Below, piece after piece: positions 24,513 to 34,353 of a stretch of 64,000 nt of DNA. Source of the stretch: Clostridium magnum DSM 2767 (lineage in GTDB: Bacteria; Bacillota; Clostridia; Clostridiales; Clostridiaceae). The DNA lies in assembly GCF_001623875.1 (NCBI RefSeq), contig NZ_LWAE01000002.1, positions 248,001 to 312,000 on the forward strand, given 5' to 3'. Under the pieces are notes generated by a model that did not search any database, had not been told where the DNA came from, and saw only the letters and a list, made by a program, of their open reading frames with translations. The position numbers were made by a program, and so were the translations under genes. Within the stretch, counting starts at the first letter, position 1, and each line of letters starts with the position of its first letter.

Positions 24513-25319
24513 ATGTTGGAAAATATTGTAGAGGTAAAAAAACTAAAAACCATATTTAATACTGAAAGTGGTATTAAAGAGGTAGTAAAGGGAATAAGTT
24601 TTGATATTAAGAAGGGAAAAGTAACTTGTATTGTAGGTGAAAGTGGAAGCGGAAAAACTGTGACTGTAACGTCAATGATAAAAATGCTTCCTAAAAATGC
24701 GTCAATTTCGGAAGGAAGCATATTATTTCATGGACAAGATTTAACTAAAATAACAGAGAAGGAAATAAGGCAAATAAGAGGCAAGAAAATATTCTCAGTA
24801 TTTCAGAATCCAATGAATTGTTTTAATCCATCTATAACTATGGGCACTCAAATTTATGACCTTATATCAAGCAATATAAAAATAGCCAGAAAAGAATTTG
24901 AAAATAAGTTTTGTGAAATTATGAAAAATTTAAATCTAGAAAATCCAGCTGCTATTTTAAATCAATATCCATTTCAATTAAGCGGTGGTATGCTTCAAAG
25001 AATGATGATAGCGGCAGCTATATTTATGAAACCAGATATAATAATTGCTGATGAACCTACCACAGCACTAGATGTAACTACTCAAAAAGAAATATTAAGA
25101 CAATTTAAGCTTATACAAAAAAAATACAATACAACAATATTAATAATAACCCATGATTTCGGAGTTGTTGCAGAGATAGCTGATGAGGTACTAGTTATGC
25201 AAGAGGGATCTATAGTAGAGAGAGGAAATGTCTTTGAAATTTTTAATAATCCAAAGCACAGCTATACCCAATCCTTAATTAAGGCAACTTTCGATAGAGA
25301 GGTAGAAGAAGTATGTTAA
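24513..25319 (+). CDS. Peptide/nickel-type ABC ATPase (DppD/NikD family), operon A
   Basis: A 268-residue ABC ATPase with Walker A GESGSGKT, Q-loop VFQNPMNCFNPS, signature QLSGGMLQRMMIA, Walker B IIIADEPTTALDVTT and the H-loop in ITHDFGVVAEIADEV. The C-terminus has HSYTQSLIKA, the usual DppD/NikD end. The ATG at 24513 with GGGGTGA upstream is preferred to the GTG at 24507. It overlaps the next gene by seven bases. Transcription must pass two MITE-like insertions, so expression may depend on a closer promoter. Confidence 0.92.
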   Translation: MLENIVEVKKLKTIFNTESGIKEVVKGISFDIKKGKVTCIVGESGSGKTVTVTSMIKMLPKNASISEGSILFHGQDLTKITEKEIRQIRGKKIFSVFQNPMNCFNPSITMGTQIYDLISSNIKIARKEFENKFCEIMKNLNLENPAAILNQYPFQLSGGMLQRMMIAAAIFMKPDIIIADEPTTALDVTTQKEILRQFKLIQKKYNTTILIITHDFGVVAEIADEVLVMQEGSIVERGNVFEIFNNPKHSYTQSLIKATFDREVEEVC

Positions 25320-26119
25320 TAGAAGTAAATAATTTATCAAAGTTATATAGAACAAAACTATCTTTAGTAAAATCTGAAAGTGGAAATAAAAGAGCAGTGA
25401 ACAATGTTTCTTTTACTATAGATAACAATGAAATTATAGGATTAGTTGGAGAAAGTGGATGTGGAAAAAGTACTCTTTCAAGACTTATTATGAGAATCGA
25501 AAAGCCTACGGTCGGAAATGTTAGTTATAGAGGCAGAGATATTTGGAGTTTTAAAGGGGATGATTTAAATAAATTTAGAAAGAGCTGCCAAATAATTTTT
25601 CAGGACACCTTAACATCTCTAAATCCTAATATGAAGATAGTAGATACTTTAAAGGAGCCATTAAATAATCACTTCAAAATGTCTGAAGAGGAAAAAATTA
25701 AAAAAATTCAAGACATAATTTTTTTTGCAAACTTGAATAAAGGCATATTGGCTAATTATCCAGCTAATCTCAGTGGAGGCGAAAGGCAGAGAGTAAATAT
25801 ATGCAGGGCTTTGCTACTGGAACCAGAGTTTCTTATATGTGATGAGATAATATCCAGCTTAGATGTTTATACTCAAGCAGTTGTCTTAAACATGATAAAG
25901 AGATTAATAAGTCACAATAATATGGGAGTATTGTTTGTTTCTCATGATATAAGTGCGGTAAAGTATCTGTGTTCTAAAATAATGGTGATGTATAAGGGAG
26001 AGATAGTTGAGGTTATAGATAATAAAAATAAAGAATACAAGATAAGTCATCCCTATACTAAGAAGTTAGTATCCTCAGTACCTATAAATAACCCTAATAA
26101 GAGATTGGCGATGGGATAA
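25313..26119 (+). CDS. Peptide/nickel-type ABC ATPase (DppF/NikE family), operon A
   Basis: A 268-residue ABC ATPase partnering the preceding one. Walker A is GESGCGKST (the Cys variant typical of DppF/NikE), Q-loop IIFQDTLTSLNPNMK, signature NLSGGERQRVNICRAL, Walker B FLICDEIISSLD and H-loop VSHDISAV. Walker B has DEIISS instead of the more usual DEATSS; the catalytic Glu is kept. It ends soon after HPYTKKLVSS and lacks the Cys-rich C-terminal extension seen in the operon B and C homologues. Confidence 0.92.
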   Translation: MLIEVNNLSKLYRTKLSLVKSESGNKRAVNNVSFTIDNNEIIGLVGESGCGKSTLSRLIMRIEKPTVGNVSYRGRDIWSFKGDDLNKFRKSCQIIFQDTLTSLNPNMKIVDTLKEPLNNHFKMSEEEKIKKIQDIIFFANLNKGILANYPANLSGGERQRVNICRALLLEPEFLICDEIISSLDVYTQAVVLNMIKRLISHNNMGVLFVSHDISAVKYLCSKIMVMYKGEIVEVIDNKNKEYKISHPYTKKLVSSVPINNPNKRLAMG

Positions 26120-26165
26120 AAACAATAGCATTTAATCAATTAAATATAAGCTTATTAATTAAGAA

Positions 26166-26192
26166 GAGTACCGGCAATGTCGGTGCTTTTTG
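26166..26192 (+). terminator. Terminator of operon A
   Basis: GTACCGGC pairs (with a G-U) with GTCGGTGC around an AAT loop, followed by TTTTTGA. The rest of the 270-base gap up to the MATE gene shows no gene. Confidence 0.6.
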
Positions 26193-26389
26193 ACTCTATA
26201 GGAATTTATAAAATTTTTAACTTGTGGATAACTTAAAAGTATAATCCATGAAATGGACTCTTTTATACCACATAAACATCTAATTTCTATATAGAAGGTA
26301 TTTTAATTCATAGTATAAAGAAGTAATCATACATGAACAGCATACATATAACTTTAAGTGTATACTAATTTATTTAGGAAGTGTGCTTT

Positions 26390-27775
26390 ATGAATAACGA
26401 GCAATTTCAAATAAAAAATAATGACATTCTAAGAAATTGCTTTGATTTAAAGACTATTAAAATAATTATACCTCTTGCAATTCCAGTGATAATAGAAAAT
26501 ATCTTGCAAGTTTTGCTTAGTACTACTGATACTTATTTTGCAGGAAAATTAAATTCTAATGCTATTGCAGCTGTAGGCATTACTAGTCTTATAATGAATA
26601 TATACATTGCATTTTTTATTGCTGTAGGAATAGGTACTACCACCATAGTTTCAAGAAATATAGGGTTAAATAAACCTAATAAAGCTGCTGAGGCAGTTAA
26701 GCAATCTATATTATTAACAGTTATAATTAGTTTGATAATAGGTATTATTAGTTATATTTTTGCTGATCCTATTTTAAGAATACTAGGTGCTAAGCCAGAG
26801 GTGTTAGTATATGCGTTACCTTATTTCATGGCAGTTGCGGTACCATCAGTATTTTTATGTTTAATGTTAGTACTATCAAGTGCTTTAAGAGGAGCAGGAG
26901 ATACAAAGATACCAATGGTAGTTTCTTTAGTTGCAAATTTAATCAATATAATATTAAATTATATTTTAATATTTGGAATTTGGAATTTTAAAGGGTTAGG
27001 AATAGTAGGTGGTGGATTGGCTACCACTATTGCCCGTATAATTGCAGTTATAATGCTTTTAACTTGTCTTTGCAAGGGGAAGACAATTATAAAGTTAAAT
27101 CTCTTTAGCAAATGGATAATAGACCAAAAACTATTGATATCAATAAGTAGAATAGGAATCCCTGCTGGAATAGAAAAATTAATAATGAGATTTGGACAAT
27201 TGGTTTATGGAGCGATGATTATAGCTTTGGGAACCTCAGCATATGTAGCTCACAATATTGCAGGGACTATAGAGAGCTATTCCTATCTTCCAGCTATGGG
27301 ATTTGGGGTAGCAGCAGCTACCATGGTGGGAAATAATCTTGGGGCAAATAAACCAGAGGAAGCTAAAAAATTTGCTTTAGCAGCAAATACTTTATCAACG
27401 ATATTGATGGTTATAATAGGTATTTTCTTTTTCATTGCTGCGCCATTTTTAGTAAAGGTGTTTACAAGTGATAAAGAAGTACAAAGATTGGTAGTAGCAG
27501 TAATAAGAATAATAGCATTATTTCAACCATTTTTATCATTAACCTTGGTTATATCCAGTGCATTACAAGGAGCAGGGGATACAAAATTCCCCATGTACTC
27601 CACACTCATAGGGATATGGGGAATACGAGTTGTATTTGGATATTTATTTTCTATAATATTTGATTTGGGGTTAGTAGGAATTTGGTTAGCTTATTCTTTA
27701 GATATAATTATAAGGGGGATATTATTATTGTTAAGATTTTTAAAGGATAAATGGAAAAGTATAAAAATTAGCTAA
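26390..27775 (+). CDS. MATE-family efflux transporter 1
   Basis: A 461-residue protein with about 12 transmembrane helices in two homologous halves. The paired motifs SSALRGAGDTKIPM (first half) and SSALQGAGDTKFPM (second half) are characteristic of MATE exporters, which expel organic cations or natural products using H+ or Na+. The ATG at 26390 follows AGGAAG. It sits just after importer operon A, so export of a small molecule made there, or simple drug efflux, are both possible. Confidence 0.9.
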   Translation: MNNEQFQIKNNDILRNCFDLKTIKIIIPLAIPVIIENILQVLLSTTDTYFAGKLNSNAIAAVGITSLIMNIYIAFFIAVGIGTTTIVSRNIGLNKPNKAAEAVKQSILLTVIISLIIGIISYIFADPILRILGAKPEVLVYALPYFMAVAVPSVFLCLMLVLSSALRGAGDTKIPMVVSLVANLINIILNYILIFGIWNFKGLGIVGGGLATTIARIIAVIMLLTCLCKGKTIIKLNLFSKWIIDQKLLISISRIGIPAGIEKLIMRFGQLVYGAMIIALGTSAYVAHNIAGTIESYSYLPAMGFGVAAATMVGNNLGANKPEEAKKFALAANTLSTILMVIIGIFFFIAAPFLVKVFTSDKEVQRLVVAVIRIIALFQPFLSLTLVISSALQGAGDTKFPMYSTLIGIWGIRVVFGYLFSIIFDLGLVGIWLAYSLDIIIRGILLLLRFLKDKWKSIKIS

Positions 27776-27805
27776 TAATTACTGTTGAGGTGATAAAAAA
27801 ATGTA

Positions 27806-27848
27806 ACAAAGAGGTACATCCATAATTTTTATGATTGCACCTCTTAAT
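27806..27848. terminator. Bidirectional terminator between MATE and metal ATPase genes
   Basis: AAGAGGTACATCCATAA pairs with TTATGATTGCACCTCTT (imperfect), with AT-rich flanks on both sides. The genes converge here. Confidence 0.65.
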
Positions 27849-27850
27849 AA

Positions 27851-30325
27851 TTATATATTTTCTGTTTTCATTGCTCTCATGGAATTTAATACAGCAAGTA
27901 GCGTTACACCAACATCACCGAAAACAGCTTCCCACATAGTACCTACACCTAAAGCTACAAGGACTAATAAAATAAGCTTAATACCTAAAGCAAAGATTAT
28001 ATTTTGCATTACTATAGTTCTTGTTTTCCTTGCTATTTTTATTGCTGAAGCAATCTTAGAAGGCTCATCAGTCATTATAACTACGTCAGCAGCTTCAATT
28101 GCCGCATCGGAACCTACACCACCCATTGCTATGCCTATATCTGCTCTTGCTAGAACTGGGGCATCATTTATTCCATCACCTACAAATACTAATTTACCCT
28201 TAGGTGATTTTGTTTTATTCAGTAATTCTACTTTCTCAACCTTTTGATCCGGAAGTAGTTCAGTATAAACTTCATCTAGCCCTAACTGCTTGGCAACTTT
28301 AGTCCCAACAGTATTATTATCACCTGTAAGCATAACTGTTTTCTTGATGCCAATAGCTTTTAAAGCTTTAATAGCTTTGGATGAATCCTCTTTAACTTCA
28401 TCGGATATTACTATATATCCTGCATATTTTTTATCTACAGCAACATGCACCACTGTACCTATAGTTTCAACCTGTTCATAAGCTATCTCTTCCTCAAGCA
28501 TTAGTTTATAGTTACCAGCTAATATTTCTTTACCGTTAGCTAAAACTTTTACACCATGACCGGATATTTCTTTATAGTTTTGTATTGAATCTTTAGCTAT
28601 TTCCTTACCATAAGCATTTAATATAGAATTTGCTATTGGATGATTAGAATAACTTTCTGCATAAGCTGCATAAGCTAAAAGCTCATCTTTTGAAACATTA
28701 TTCTGTGCTTTTACTTCTGTTACCTTAAAGACACCTTTTGTAAGTGTCCCTGTTTTATCAAATACAACAACTTCCACATTGTTTAAAGCTTCTAAATAGT
28801 TACCGCCTTTAACAAGTATTCCATTTTTTGAAGCTCCACCTATACCACCAAAGAAACCAAGTGGTATGGATATGACTAAAGCACAGGGACAGGATACTAC
28901 TAAAAATGCCAAAGCTCTATATAGCCATTGGGAGAAAGATGCGCCTTGGATAAATAAGGTTGGCAGTATGGCTAAGGCTAAAGCTGAAAAAACAACGGCT
29001 GGTGTATAGTATCTAGCAAACTTTGTAATAAAGTTCTCCGTTGGAGCTTTTTTACTACTTGCATTTTGAACCAAATCTAATATTTTAGCAATCGTAGAAT
29101 CTTCAAATTCTTTTTCTACTTCAATTGTTAAAAGTCCATTTTTATTAATAGATCCACTTAAAATATTATCGCCTAATCCTACTTCTCTAGGAACTGATTC
29201 ACCAGTTAAAGCAGAAGTATCTATCATTGAATTACCTTCAATTACATTACCATCTAGTGGAACTTTTTCTCCAGGTTTTACTATTATAATATTACCTACA
29301 CTAACCTCTTCTGGTGATACCTTTTTAATATCATTACCTATTTTTAAGTTAGCAAAATCAGGTCTTATATCCATAAGGGCGGTAATAGATTTTCTTGAAC
29401 GGTTAACTGCAATTCCTTGAAACATTTCTCCTAACTGATAGAAAAGCATAACAGCAACACCTTCTGGATATTGTCCTATAGAAAAAGCACCAATAGTTGC
29501 TATACCCATAAGAAAGTTTTCATCAAATACTTGTCCTCTGCTTATATTTTTTAATGCTCTTAATACTACTCCACCACCAACAAGCATATAGCTTATTAGA
29601 TAAAGCATTAATTCTATAGTATTTGAAAAGTTCCAAATGGTTGCTATTCCAAAGATTGCAGCACCAACAGCTAACTTGATTATTTCTTTTTTATTGCTTT
29701 CATCATATTCATGTCCATGATCATGAGTCTTATTTTGTGATGTTTTGCTCTTATTTTCAAGTTCAATCACTTTTACATGAGGTTCTATTCTTTTGACTAT
29801 TTTCTTTGTTTTTTCCATAATTGCATCTTGTTTGGAGAGGTTGTCTATTTCCAAAGTAAGCTTTGTAGATATAAAATCCACCATAGCAGATTTTACACCA
29901 TCTATCTTATTTGCTTCTCTTTCTATTTTGGCAGCACAGTTACCACAACATAGGCCTTCAAGTAATAGTTCTTTTTTAAAAGCTTTTTTTGATAGCTTTT
30001 CTTCTATTTTTACATGAGGCTCTATTTTTTCAATTCTAACAGAAGTTGCTGCAATCAAGTCTTGTACACTATTTACTTCTTCAAGTTCTAAAGTTAGAGT
30101 TTTAGTTAGAAAGTTAACATTTGCTGAATTTATTCCTTTAATGTTACCAACCTGCTCCTCTATTTTAGATGCACAGTGAGCACAGTCTAAACCTTGAAGA
30201 ATGAACTCTTTTTGAATATTTTTACTATCAAATTTTTTTGACCTGATGTTAATATTTTTTTTATCAATATTTTTGGTTGATAACTTTAAATTATTTTTGC
30301 TAAGCTTTTTAAGTTCTTTACCCAT
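27851..30325 (-). CDS. cadA: Heavy-metal P1B-type ATPase (CadA/ZntA-like), two HMA domains
   Basis: An 824-residue exporter. Two N-terminal heavy-metal-associated domains carry GLDCAHCASKIE and GLCCGNCAAKIE. A His-rich patch (HDHGHEYDE) precedes the membrane domain. The transmembrane metal site is SCPCALV, the phosphorylation site DKTGTLTKG and the hinge GDGINDAPVLARADIGIAMG. This pattern fits Zn/Cd/Pb-type, possibly Co, efflux. The start at 30325 has GAGGAGGAAG upstream, which overlaps the alternative ATG at 30340. A consensus promoter and an ArsR-type palindrome lie upstream. A paralogue is at 60327-62621. Confidence 0.93.
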   Translation of the reverse strand: MGKELKKLSKNNLKLSTKNIDKKNINIRSKKFDSKNIQKEFILQGLDCAHCASKIEEQVGNIKGINSANVNFLTKTLTLELEEVNSVQDLIAATSVRIEKIEPHVKIEEKLSKKAFKKELLLEGLCCGNCAAKIEREANKIDGVKSAMVDFISTKLTLEIDNLSKQDAIMEKTKKIVKRIEPHVKVIELENKSKTSQNKTHDHGHEYDESNKKEIIKLAVGAAIFGIATIWNFSNTIELMLYLISYMLVGGGVVLRALKNISRGQVFDENFLMGIATIGAFSIGQYPEGVAVMLFYQLGEMFQGIAVNRSRKSITALMDIRPDFANLKIGNDIKKVSPEEVSVGNIIIVKPGEKVPLDGNVIEGNSMIDTSALTGESVPREVGLGDNILSGSINKNGLLTIEVEKEFEDSTIAKILDLVQNASSKKAPTENFITKFARYYTPAVVFSALALAILPTLFIQGASFSQWLYRALAFLVVSCPCALVISIPLGFFGGIGGASKNGILVKGGNYLEALNNVEVVVFDKTGTLTKGVFKVTEVKAQNNVSKDELLAYAAYAESYSNHPIANSILNAYGKEIAKDSIQNYKEISGHGVKVLANGKEILAGNYKLMLEEEIAYEQVETIGTVVHVAVDKKYAGYIVISDEVKEDSSKAIKALKAIGIKKTVMLTGDNNTVGTKVAKQLGLDEVYTELLPDQKVEKVELLNKTKSPKGKLVFVGDGINDAPVLARADIGIAMGGVGSDAAIEAADVVIMTDEPSKIASAIKIARKTRTIVMQNIIFALGIKLILLVLVALGVGTMWEAVFGDVGVTLLAVLNSMRAMKTENI

Positions 30326-30416
30326 AGTCTTCCTCCTCATTATGTAATGTAGTTTATTTTTTTCATATATGAATTAGCCTGTGATTAAAAGTACTATCTT
30401 ATCGTTGAAAAGTATG

Positions 30417-30441
30417 AACATATGAATTATTGTTCATATGT
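30417..30441 (-). promoter_or_regulatory. ArsR/CadC-type operator of the metal ATPase gene
   Basis: ACATATGAACAATAATTCAT (minus strand) is a palindrome just downstream of the -10 box. It matches ACATATGAACAAATATTCAT at 59845-59864 before the arsR-cadA operon, so one repressor probably serves both. Confidence 0.7.
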
Positions 30442-30443
30442 TT

Positions 30444-30472
30444 ATTATATTAAGGTATTTTAATCTTGTCAA
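30444..30472 (-). promoter_or_regulatory. Consensus promoter of the metal ATPase gene
   Basis: On the minus strand TTGACA (30472-30467), exactly 17 bp, then TATAAT (30449-30444). The operator palindrome starts three bases further downstream. Confidence 0.85.
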
Positions 30473-30546
30473 TAAGATTAGAAAATATTCTATAAAATCT
30501 TAATATATGGTATTTTTTATATTTTTTTTAAAAATAAAAGAAATAT

Positions 30547-30575
30547 TTGACATAATATTGATAAATATGTATACT
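30547..30575 (+). promoter_or_regulatory. Promoter of importer operon B
   Basis: TTGACA (30547-30552), 17 bp, TATACT (30570-30575), placed about 25 bases before the riboswitch 4 aptamer. Confidence 0.8.
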
Positions 30576-30600
30576 AATATTAGTAAAATTTCATATTTAA

Positions 30601-30811
30601 AGGTAATAGGTTTAAAAGCTAGATTAGCTAGTTTTTGATTAAAAGGGAAACAGGTTTAATTCCTGTACGGTCCCGCCGCTGTAATAGAGGAGTCCCTCTG
30701 AGAATGCCACTGAACAATTGGGAAGGCAAGAGGTGATTATGATACTAGAGTCAGAAGACCTGCCTGTTGCTATAGAGATCATAACTCTACGATGGATAGG
30801 GGGTATGTTTA
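30601..30811 (+). promoter_or_regulatory. Cobalamin riboswitch 4 controlling importer operon B
   Basis: AAAAGGGAAACAGG, GGTCCCGCCGCTGTAATAG, GGGAAGGCAAGAGG and the B12 box AGTCAGAAGACCTGCC (30749-30764) occur in the right order. This aptamer is more divergent from riboswitches 1 to 3. A strong terminator follows at 30842, before the permease gene. Confidence 0.93.
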
Positions 30812-30841
30812 ATTGTTGTGCATAAATGCTATGATATTTCA

Positions 30842-30886
30842 ATAACAGCCCTTTCTATTATCAATAGAAAGGGCTGTTATTGTATT
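30842..30886 (+). terminator. Riboswitch 4 terminator
   Basis: ATAACAGCCCTTTCTATT pairs perfectly with AATAGAAAGGGCTGTTAT, followed by TGTATT. It is the expression platform for repression when cobalamin is bound. Confidence 0.88.
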
Positions 30887-30918
30887 ACGAAATGTGGATA
30901 AATGATGAGGGTGAAAAA

Positions 30919-31857
30919 ATGAACAAAAAACAAATAGGTAGAAGGTTGCTACAAATTCTTATAGTCTTGATAGGTATTAGTTTTTTTACATTTGGCTTAA
31001 CATATCTATCGCCGGGTGATCCAGCAGAAATTATGCTTACAGAATGTGGAAATATACCAACACCTAAACTATTAGAACAAACAAGAGCAGAGCTTGGATT
31101 GGATAAACCGTTTCTTACACAGTATGGAAATTGGGTCGAGGGTGTTCTTACTGGGAATATGGGGAAATCCTATTCTATGAAAGTACCAGTTGTACAGAAA
31201 TTAACAGCTTGTTTTTGGCCTACCTTAAAACTGACTTTAGTATCATTGCTTATTATGATAGTCATATCAGTGCCTTTGGGCATTTTATCAGCAGTTTATC
31301 AGAATAAGTGGCCAGATTATCTAATCAGAGGAATTACCTTCATTGGAATTTCCGTCCCTAGCTTTTGGATTGGTTTGATTTTATTGAGTATTTTTGGTGT
31401 TACTCTAAGGTGGGTGTCTGTTTCAGGAGGAAGTACAGATTTTAAAGCATTAATTCTTCCGGCAATAACTTTGGCTATTGCAATGTCAGCAAAATACACA
31501 AGACAAGTTCGTATAGCTGTCTTAAATGAGTTGCGTCAAGACTATGTAATTGGTGCACGTATGAGAGGAATTAAAGAAAGAGCAATTCTTTGGAGCCATG
31601 TGATGCCAAATGCGATGATTCCTCTTGTTACATTGCTAGGACTCTCTCTAGGCAGTCTTTTAGGAGGAACTGCAGTGGTGGAGATAATTTATAACTGGCC
31701 AGGGATGGGAAGTATGGCTGTAAAGGCTATATCTTGCAGAGACTATCCTCTAGTACAAGGCTATGTATTATGGATATCTCTTTTATATATGGGAATTAAC
31801 TTGTTGATTGACCTTTCCTATAATAGTCTGGATCCTAGATTGAAGGAGGAACTGTAG
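30919..31857 (+). CDS. Peptide/nickel-type ABC permease (NikB/DppB family), operon B
   Basis: A 312-residue six-helix permease. The N-terminal FGLTYLSPGDPAEIMLTECG and the coupling loop YVIGARMRGIKERAIL identify the DppB/NikB family. The ATG at 30919 follows GATGAGGGTG and is preferred over upstream in-frame starts. It is the first gene behind riboswitch 4. Since cobalamin repression of an ABC importer usually concerns cobalt or corrinoid supply, it probably belongs to a cobalt-related uptake system. Its closest relative in the window is the operon C permease at 39251. Confidence 0.92.
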   Translation: MNKKQIGRRLLQILIVLIGISFFTFGLTYLSPGDPAEIMLTECGNIPTPKLLEQTRAELGLDKPFLTQYGNWVEGVLTGNMGKSYSMKVPVVQKLTACFWPTLKLTLVSLLIMIVISVPLGILSAVYQNKWPDYLIRGITFIGISVPSFWIGLILLSIFGVTLRWVSVSGGSTDFKALILPAITLAIAMSAKYTRQVRIAVLNELRQDYVIGARMRGIKERAILWSHVMPNAMIPLVTLLGLSLGSLLGGTAVVEIIYNWPGMGSMAVKAISCRDYPLVQGYVLWISLLYMGINLLIDLSYNSLDPRLKEEL

Positions 31858-31858
31858 T

Positions 31859-32683
31859 TTGAAGCTAATTAATTTCTTAAAATTTAACAAACAATTTACT
31901 TTTTTTCTGTTTCTTGCATTGGTAGTTATAGGAGTTGCTATTTTTGCTCCTTTCATTGCGCCAATGGATCCATACGAAGCTAATATGACTAAATCTTTGA
32001 CAGCACCAGGAGACATATATATATGGGGCACTGATAAACTAGGAAGAGATGTATTGTCAAGAGTTATTTATGGAACCAGGACTTCATTGTCTATGGCACT
32101 CTATTTAGTAGCAGTAATATTCACTATTGGAACTACACTTGGAATTTTTGCAGGATATTTTGGAGGAATCATGGATGCCATAATTATGCGTATTGCAGAT
32201 ATGATGATTTCGTTTCCAGGGTTAGTATTAGCTATTGCTATTGCTGGACTATTGGGACCCAATATGGTAAATGCAGTTATTGCAATTTCAGCAGTAAGTT
32301 GGACGAAATATGCTAGGTTGTCTAGAAGTATGGTCTTAAAAATTAAGAAAAACCTTTACATAGAAGCTGCAATAGTATCTGGCACAAAAACAAAAAATAT
32401 TCTATGGAAATATGTAGTTCCTAATATAATAACTACAATGATAGTTACAGCTGCTACAGATATTGGAACTATGATGTTAGAGCTAGCGGCTTTATCCTTC
32501 TTAGGTTTTGGAGCACAGGCACCTACACCAGAATGGGGACTTATGCTAAATGAAGGAAGAACATATTTGTCAAAAGCTTCATGGCTGATGATTTATCCAG
32601 GTATTGCAATTGTGGTTGTTGTAATAATATTTAATATGCTGGGTGATAGTTTAAGAGATATTTTAGATCCTAGGCAAGAGTAA
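31859..32683 (+). CDS. Peptide/nickel-type ABC permease (NikC/DppC family), operon B
   Basis: A 274-residue permease with WGTDKLGRDVLSRVIYGTRT near residue 60, the DppC/NikC signature, and a coupling loop YIEAAIVSGTKTKNILW. It starts at a TTG one base after the preceding stop, with AAGGAGGA ideally spaced. It ends DSLRDILDPRQE, as in NikC-type proteins. It pairs with the preceding permease. Confidence 0.92.
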   Translation: MKLINFLKFNKQFTFFLFLALVVIGVAIFAPFIAPMDPYEANMTKSLTAPGDIYIWGTDKLGRDVLSRVIYGTRTSLSMALYLVAVIFTIGTTLGIFAGYFGGIMDAIIMRIADMMISFPGLVLAIAIAGLLGPNMVNAVIAISAVSWTKYARLSRSMVLKIKKNLYIEAAIVSGTKTKNILWKYVVPNIITTMIVTAATDIGTMMLELAALSFLGFGAQAPTPEWGLMLNEGRTYLSKASWLMIYPGIAIVVVVIIFNMLGDSLRDILDPRQE

Positions 32684-32770
32684 TAAAATATAAAATGTGA
32701 GGTAGTAATAAGGTTGAAAGAAATGCTTTCATAACGTTTTATGCCTTCAACGAAAGGAATGAATATAAAA

Positions 32771-34342
32771 ATGAATAAGTTTTTTAAAAATGTATTAGGT
32801 ATGATTTTGTCAAGTACAATAAGTTTATCACTGATGGCTGGTTGTGCAAATTCTAAGGATAAAGCTAATGTATCAAAAAAAGGTGGAGAGGTTACCATAG
32901 GTGTAACTAGTTTTGCTGATACTTTAGAGCCAACAGAGCAGTCTTTCAGTTGGGTTATAACTAGATATGGAGTGGGAGAAAACTTGGTTCGCTTTAATGA
33001 AAAAGGAGAAGTTGAGCCTTGTTTGGCAGAAAGTTGGCAATCTAGTGAAGGTGGAAAGACGTGGACATTTAAAATCCGTAAAGGAGTTAAATTCTCTAAT
33101 GGAGATGATATGACTCCAGAAATGGTAAAGAAGTCCTTGGAACGTACTTTTAAATTAAGTAAGCGTGCGGTTTCTTTTTTTGAACCAGCTTCTATAGAAG
33201 TGGATGGACAGAATCTTAAAATTACTACAAAAGAACCAGTTGCAGTAATTCCAGGAAGTTTAGCTGATCCATTGTTCTTGATTGTTGATACAAATGTTGA
33301 TACAGCCTCTTTCGCAATGAAAGGACCAATTTGTACAGGGCCTTATGCTGTAGAATCTTTTAAGCCAACAGATTCTTGTGTAGTTATAAAAAATAAGAAT
33401 TATTGGAATGGTGACGTACCCTTAGATAAGGTTACCTTTAAATGTATAGAGGATCAGACAACTCGTTCCATGTCATTACAGACAGGTGAGGTTGATATTG
33501 CATACAATTTAAAAGCAGAAAACTTAGCTGAGTTTAAAGATACTGATAAGTACAATATACAGAAATTACAATCTTTAAGATCTACTTTTGCTTTTATGAA
33601 TCACAAAGGTCCATTAAGTGATTTGAAATTAAGACAAGCACTTATCCGTGGATTGGATAAACAAACTTATAGTAATGTTCTACTGGAAGGCGGTGCAATA
33701 GCGGGAAAAGCACCAGTACCTCCAACTCTTGATTTTGGATTTAAGGAATTGAAGGATGAAAATAGCTATAATCCAGAAGGAGCAAAAGCATTATTGAAGG
33801 AAGCTGGTTATAAAGATATAGACGGCGATGGCTTTGTTGAGACACCAGATGGAAAACCATTACAATTGAATTTTGTTATATATACTAGCCGTAAAGAATT
33901 GAGTGTTTATGCACAGGCTGCTCAGGTAAGTTTGAAAGAGATTGGTTTAAATGTTAAGTTAAATACCGTTAGTTATGAAACAATGTTACATACAAGAGAA
34001 TCTGGTAAATTCGACTTGTTAATCTGGAACGTGCTAGTGGCAAATACTGGGGATCCAGAAAAGTATTTACGTGAGAACTGGTACAGTACATCTTCAACTA
34101 ATCAGACAGGATACAAGAATGCAGAGGTAGATAAGCTTTTAAATCAACTTTCCAAAGAATTTGATAAGGATTCAAGAAAAAAATTAATTATCCAAATTCA
34201 ACAGTTAATTATGGATGATGCAGCAACAGTTTTCTTTGGATATGAGACTACTTATCTATTCTCATCAAAAAGGGTAAAAGGGGTTACTATGTATCCAACT
34301 GACTATTATTGGTTAACAAAGGATATTACACTGGCAAAATAA
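32771..34342 (+). CDS. Peptide/nickel-type substrate-binding lipoprotein, operon B
   Basis: A 523-residue family-5 solute-binding lipoprotein with lipobox LMAGC and the family signature KIRKGVKFSNGDDMTPEMV. The ATG at 32771 follows AAAGGA; an upstream ATG at 32741 would spoil the signal peptide. The protein is intact, unlike its operon A counterpart. It is closest in this window to the operon C protein (both have TRYGVGENLV/TSRFGVGETLV-like segments and the ending MYPTDYY or MYPLDYY). The likely ligand, a cobalt-loaded chelator or corrinoid fragment, is inferred from riboswitch control. Confidence 0.9.
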   Translation: MNKFFKNVLGMILSSTISLSLMAGCANSKDKANVSKKGGEVTIGVTSFADTLEPTEQSFSWVITRYGVGENLVRFNEKGEVEPCLAESWQSSEGGKTWTFKIRKGVKFSNGDDMTPEMVKKSLERTFKLSKRAVSFFEPASIEVDGQNLKITTKEPVAVIPGSLADPLFLIVDTNVDTASFAMKGPICTGPYAVESFKPTDSCVVIKNKNYWNGDVPLDKVTFKCIEDQTTRSMSLQTGEVDIAYNLKAENLAEFKDTDKYNIQKLQSLRSTFAFMNHKGPLSDLKLRQALIRGLDKQTYSNVLLEGGAIAGKAPVPPTLDFGFKELKDENSYNPEGAKALLKEAGYKDIDGDGFVETPDGKPLQLNFVIYTSRKELSVYAQAAQVSLKEIGLNVKLNTVSYETMLHTRESGKFDLLIWNVLVANTGDPEKYLRENWYSTSSTNQTGYKNAEVDKLLNQLSKEFDKDSRKKLIIQIQQLIMDDAATVFFGYETTYLFSSKRVKGVTMYPTDYYWLTKDITLAK

Positions 34343-34353
34343 AGGAGTATATT

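Noticed and set aside
27831..28247. 138-codon plus-strand frame
   Set aside because: It is antisense to the conserved hinge region of the metal ATPase. The equivalent shadow appears at the other paralogue (62258-62629), as expected from shared coding sequence.
30639..30842. 67-codon minus-strand frame over riboswitch 4
   Set aside because: It is antisense to the aptamer and has no ribosome binding site or recognisable domain.
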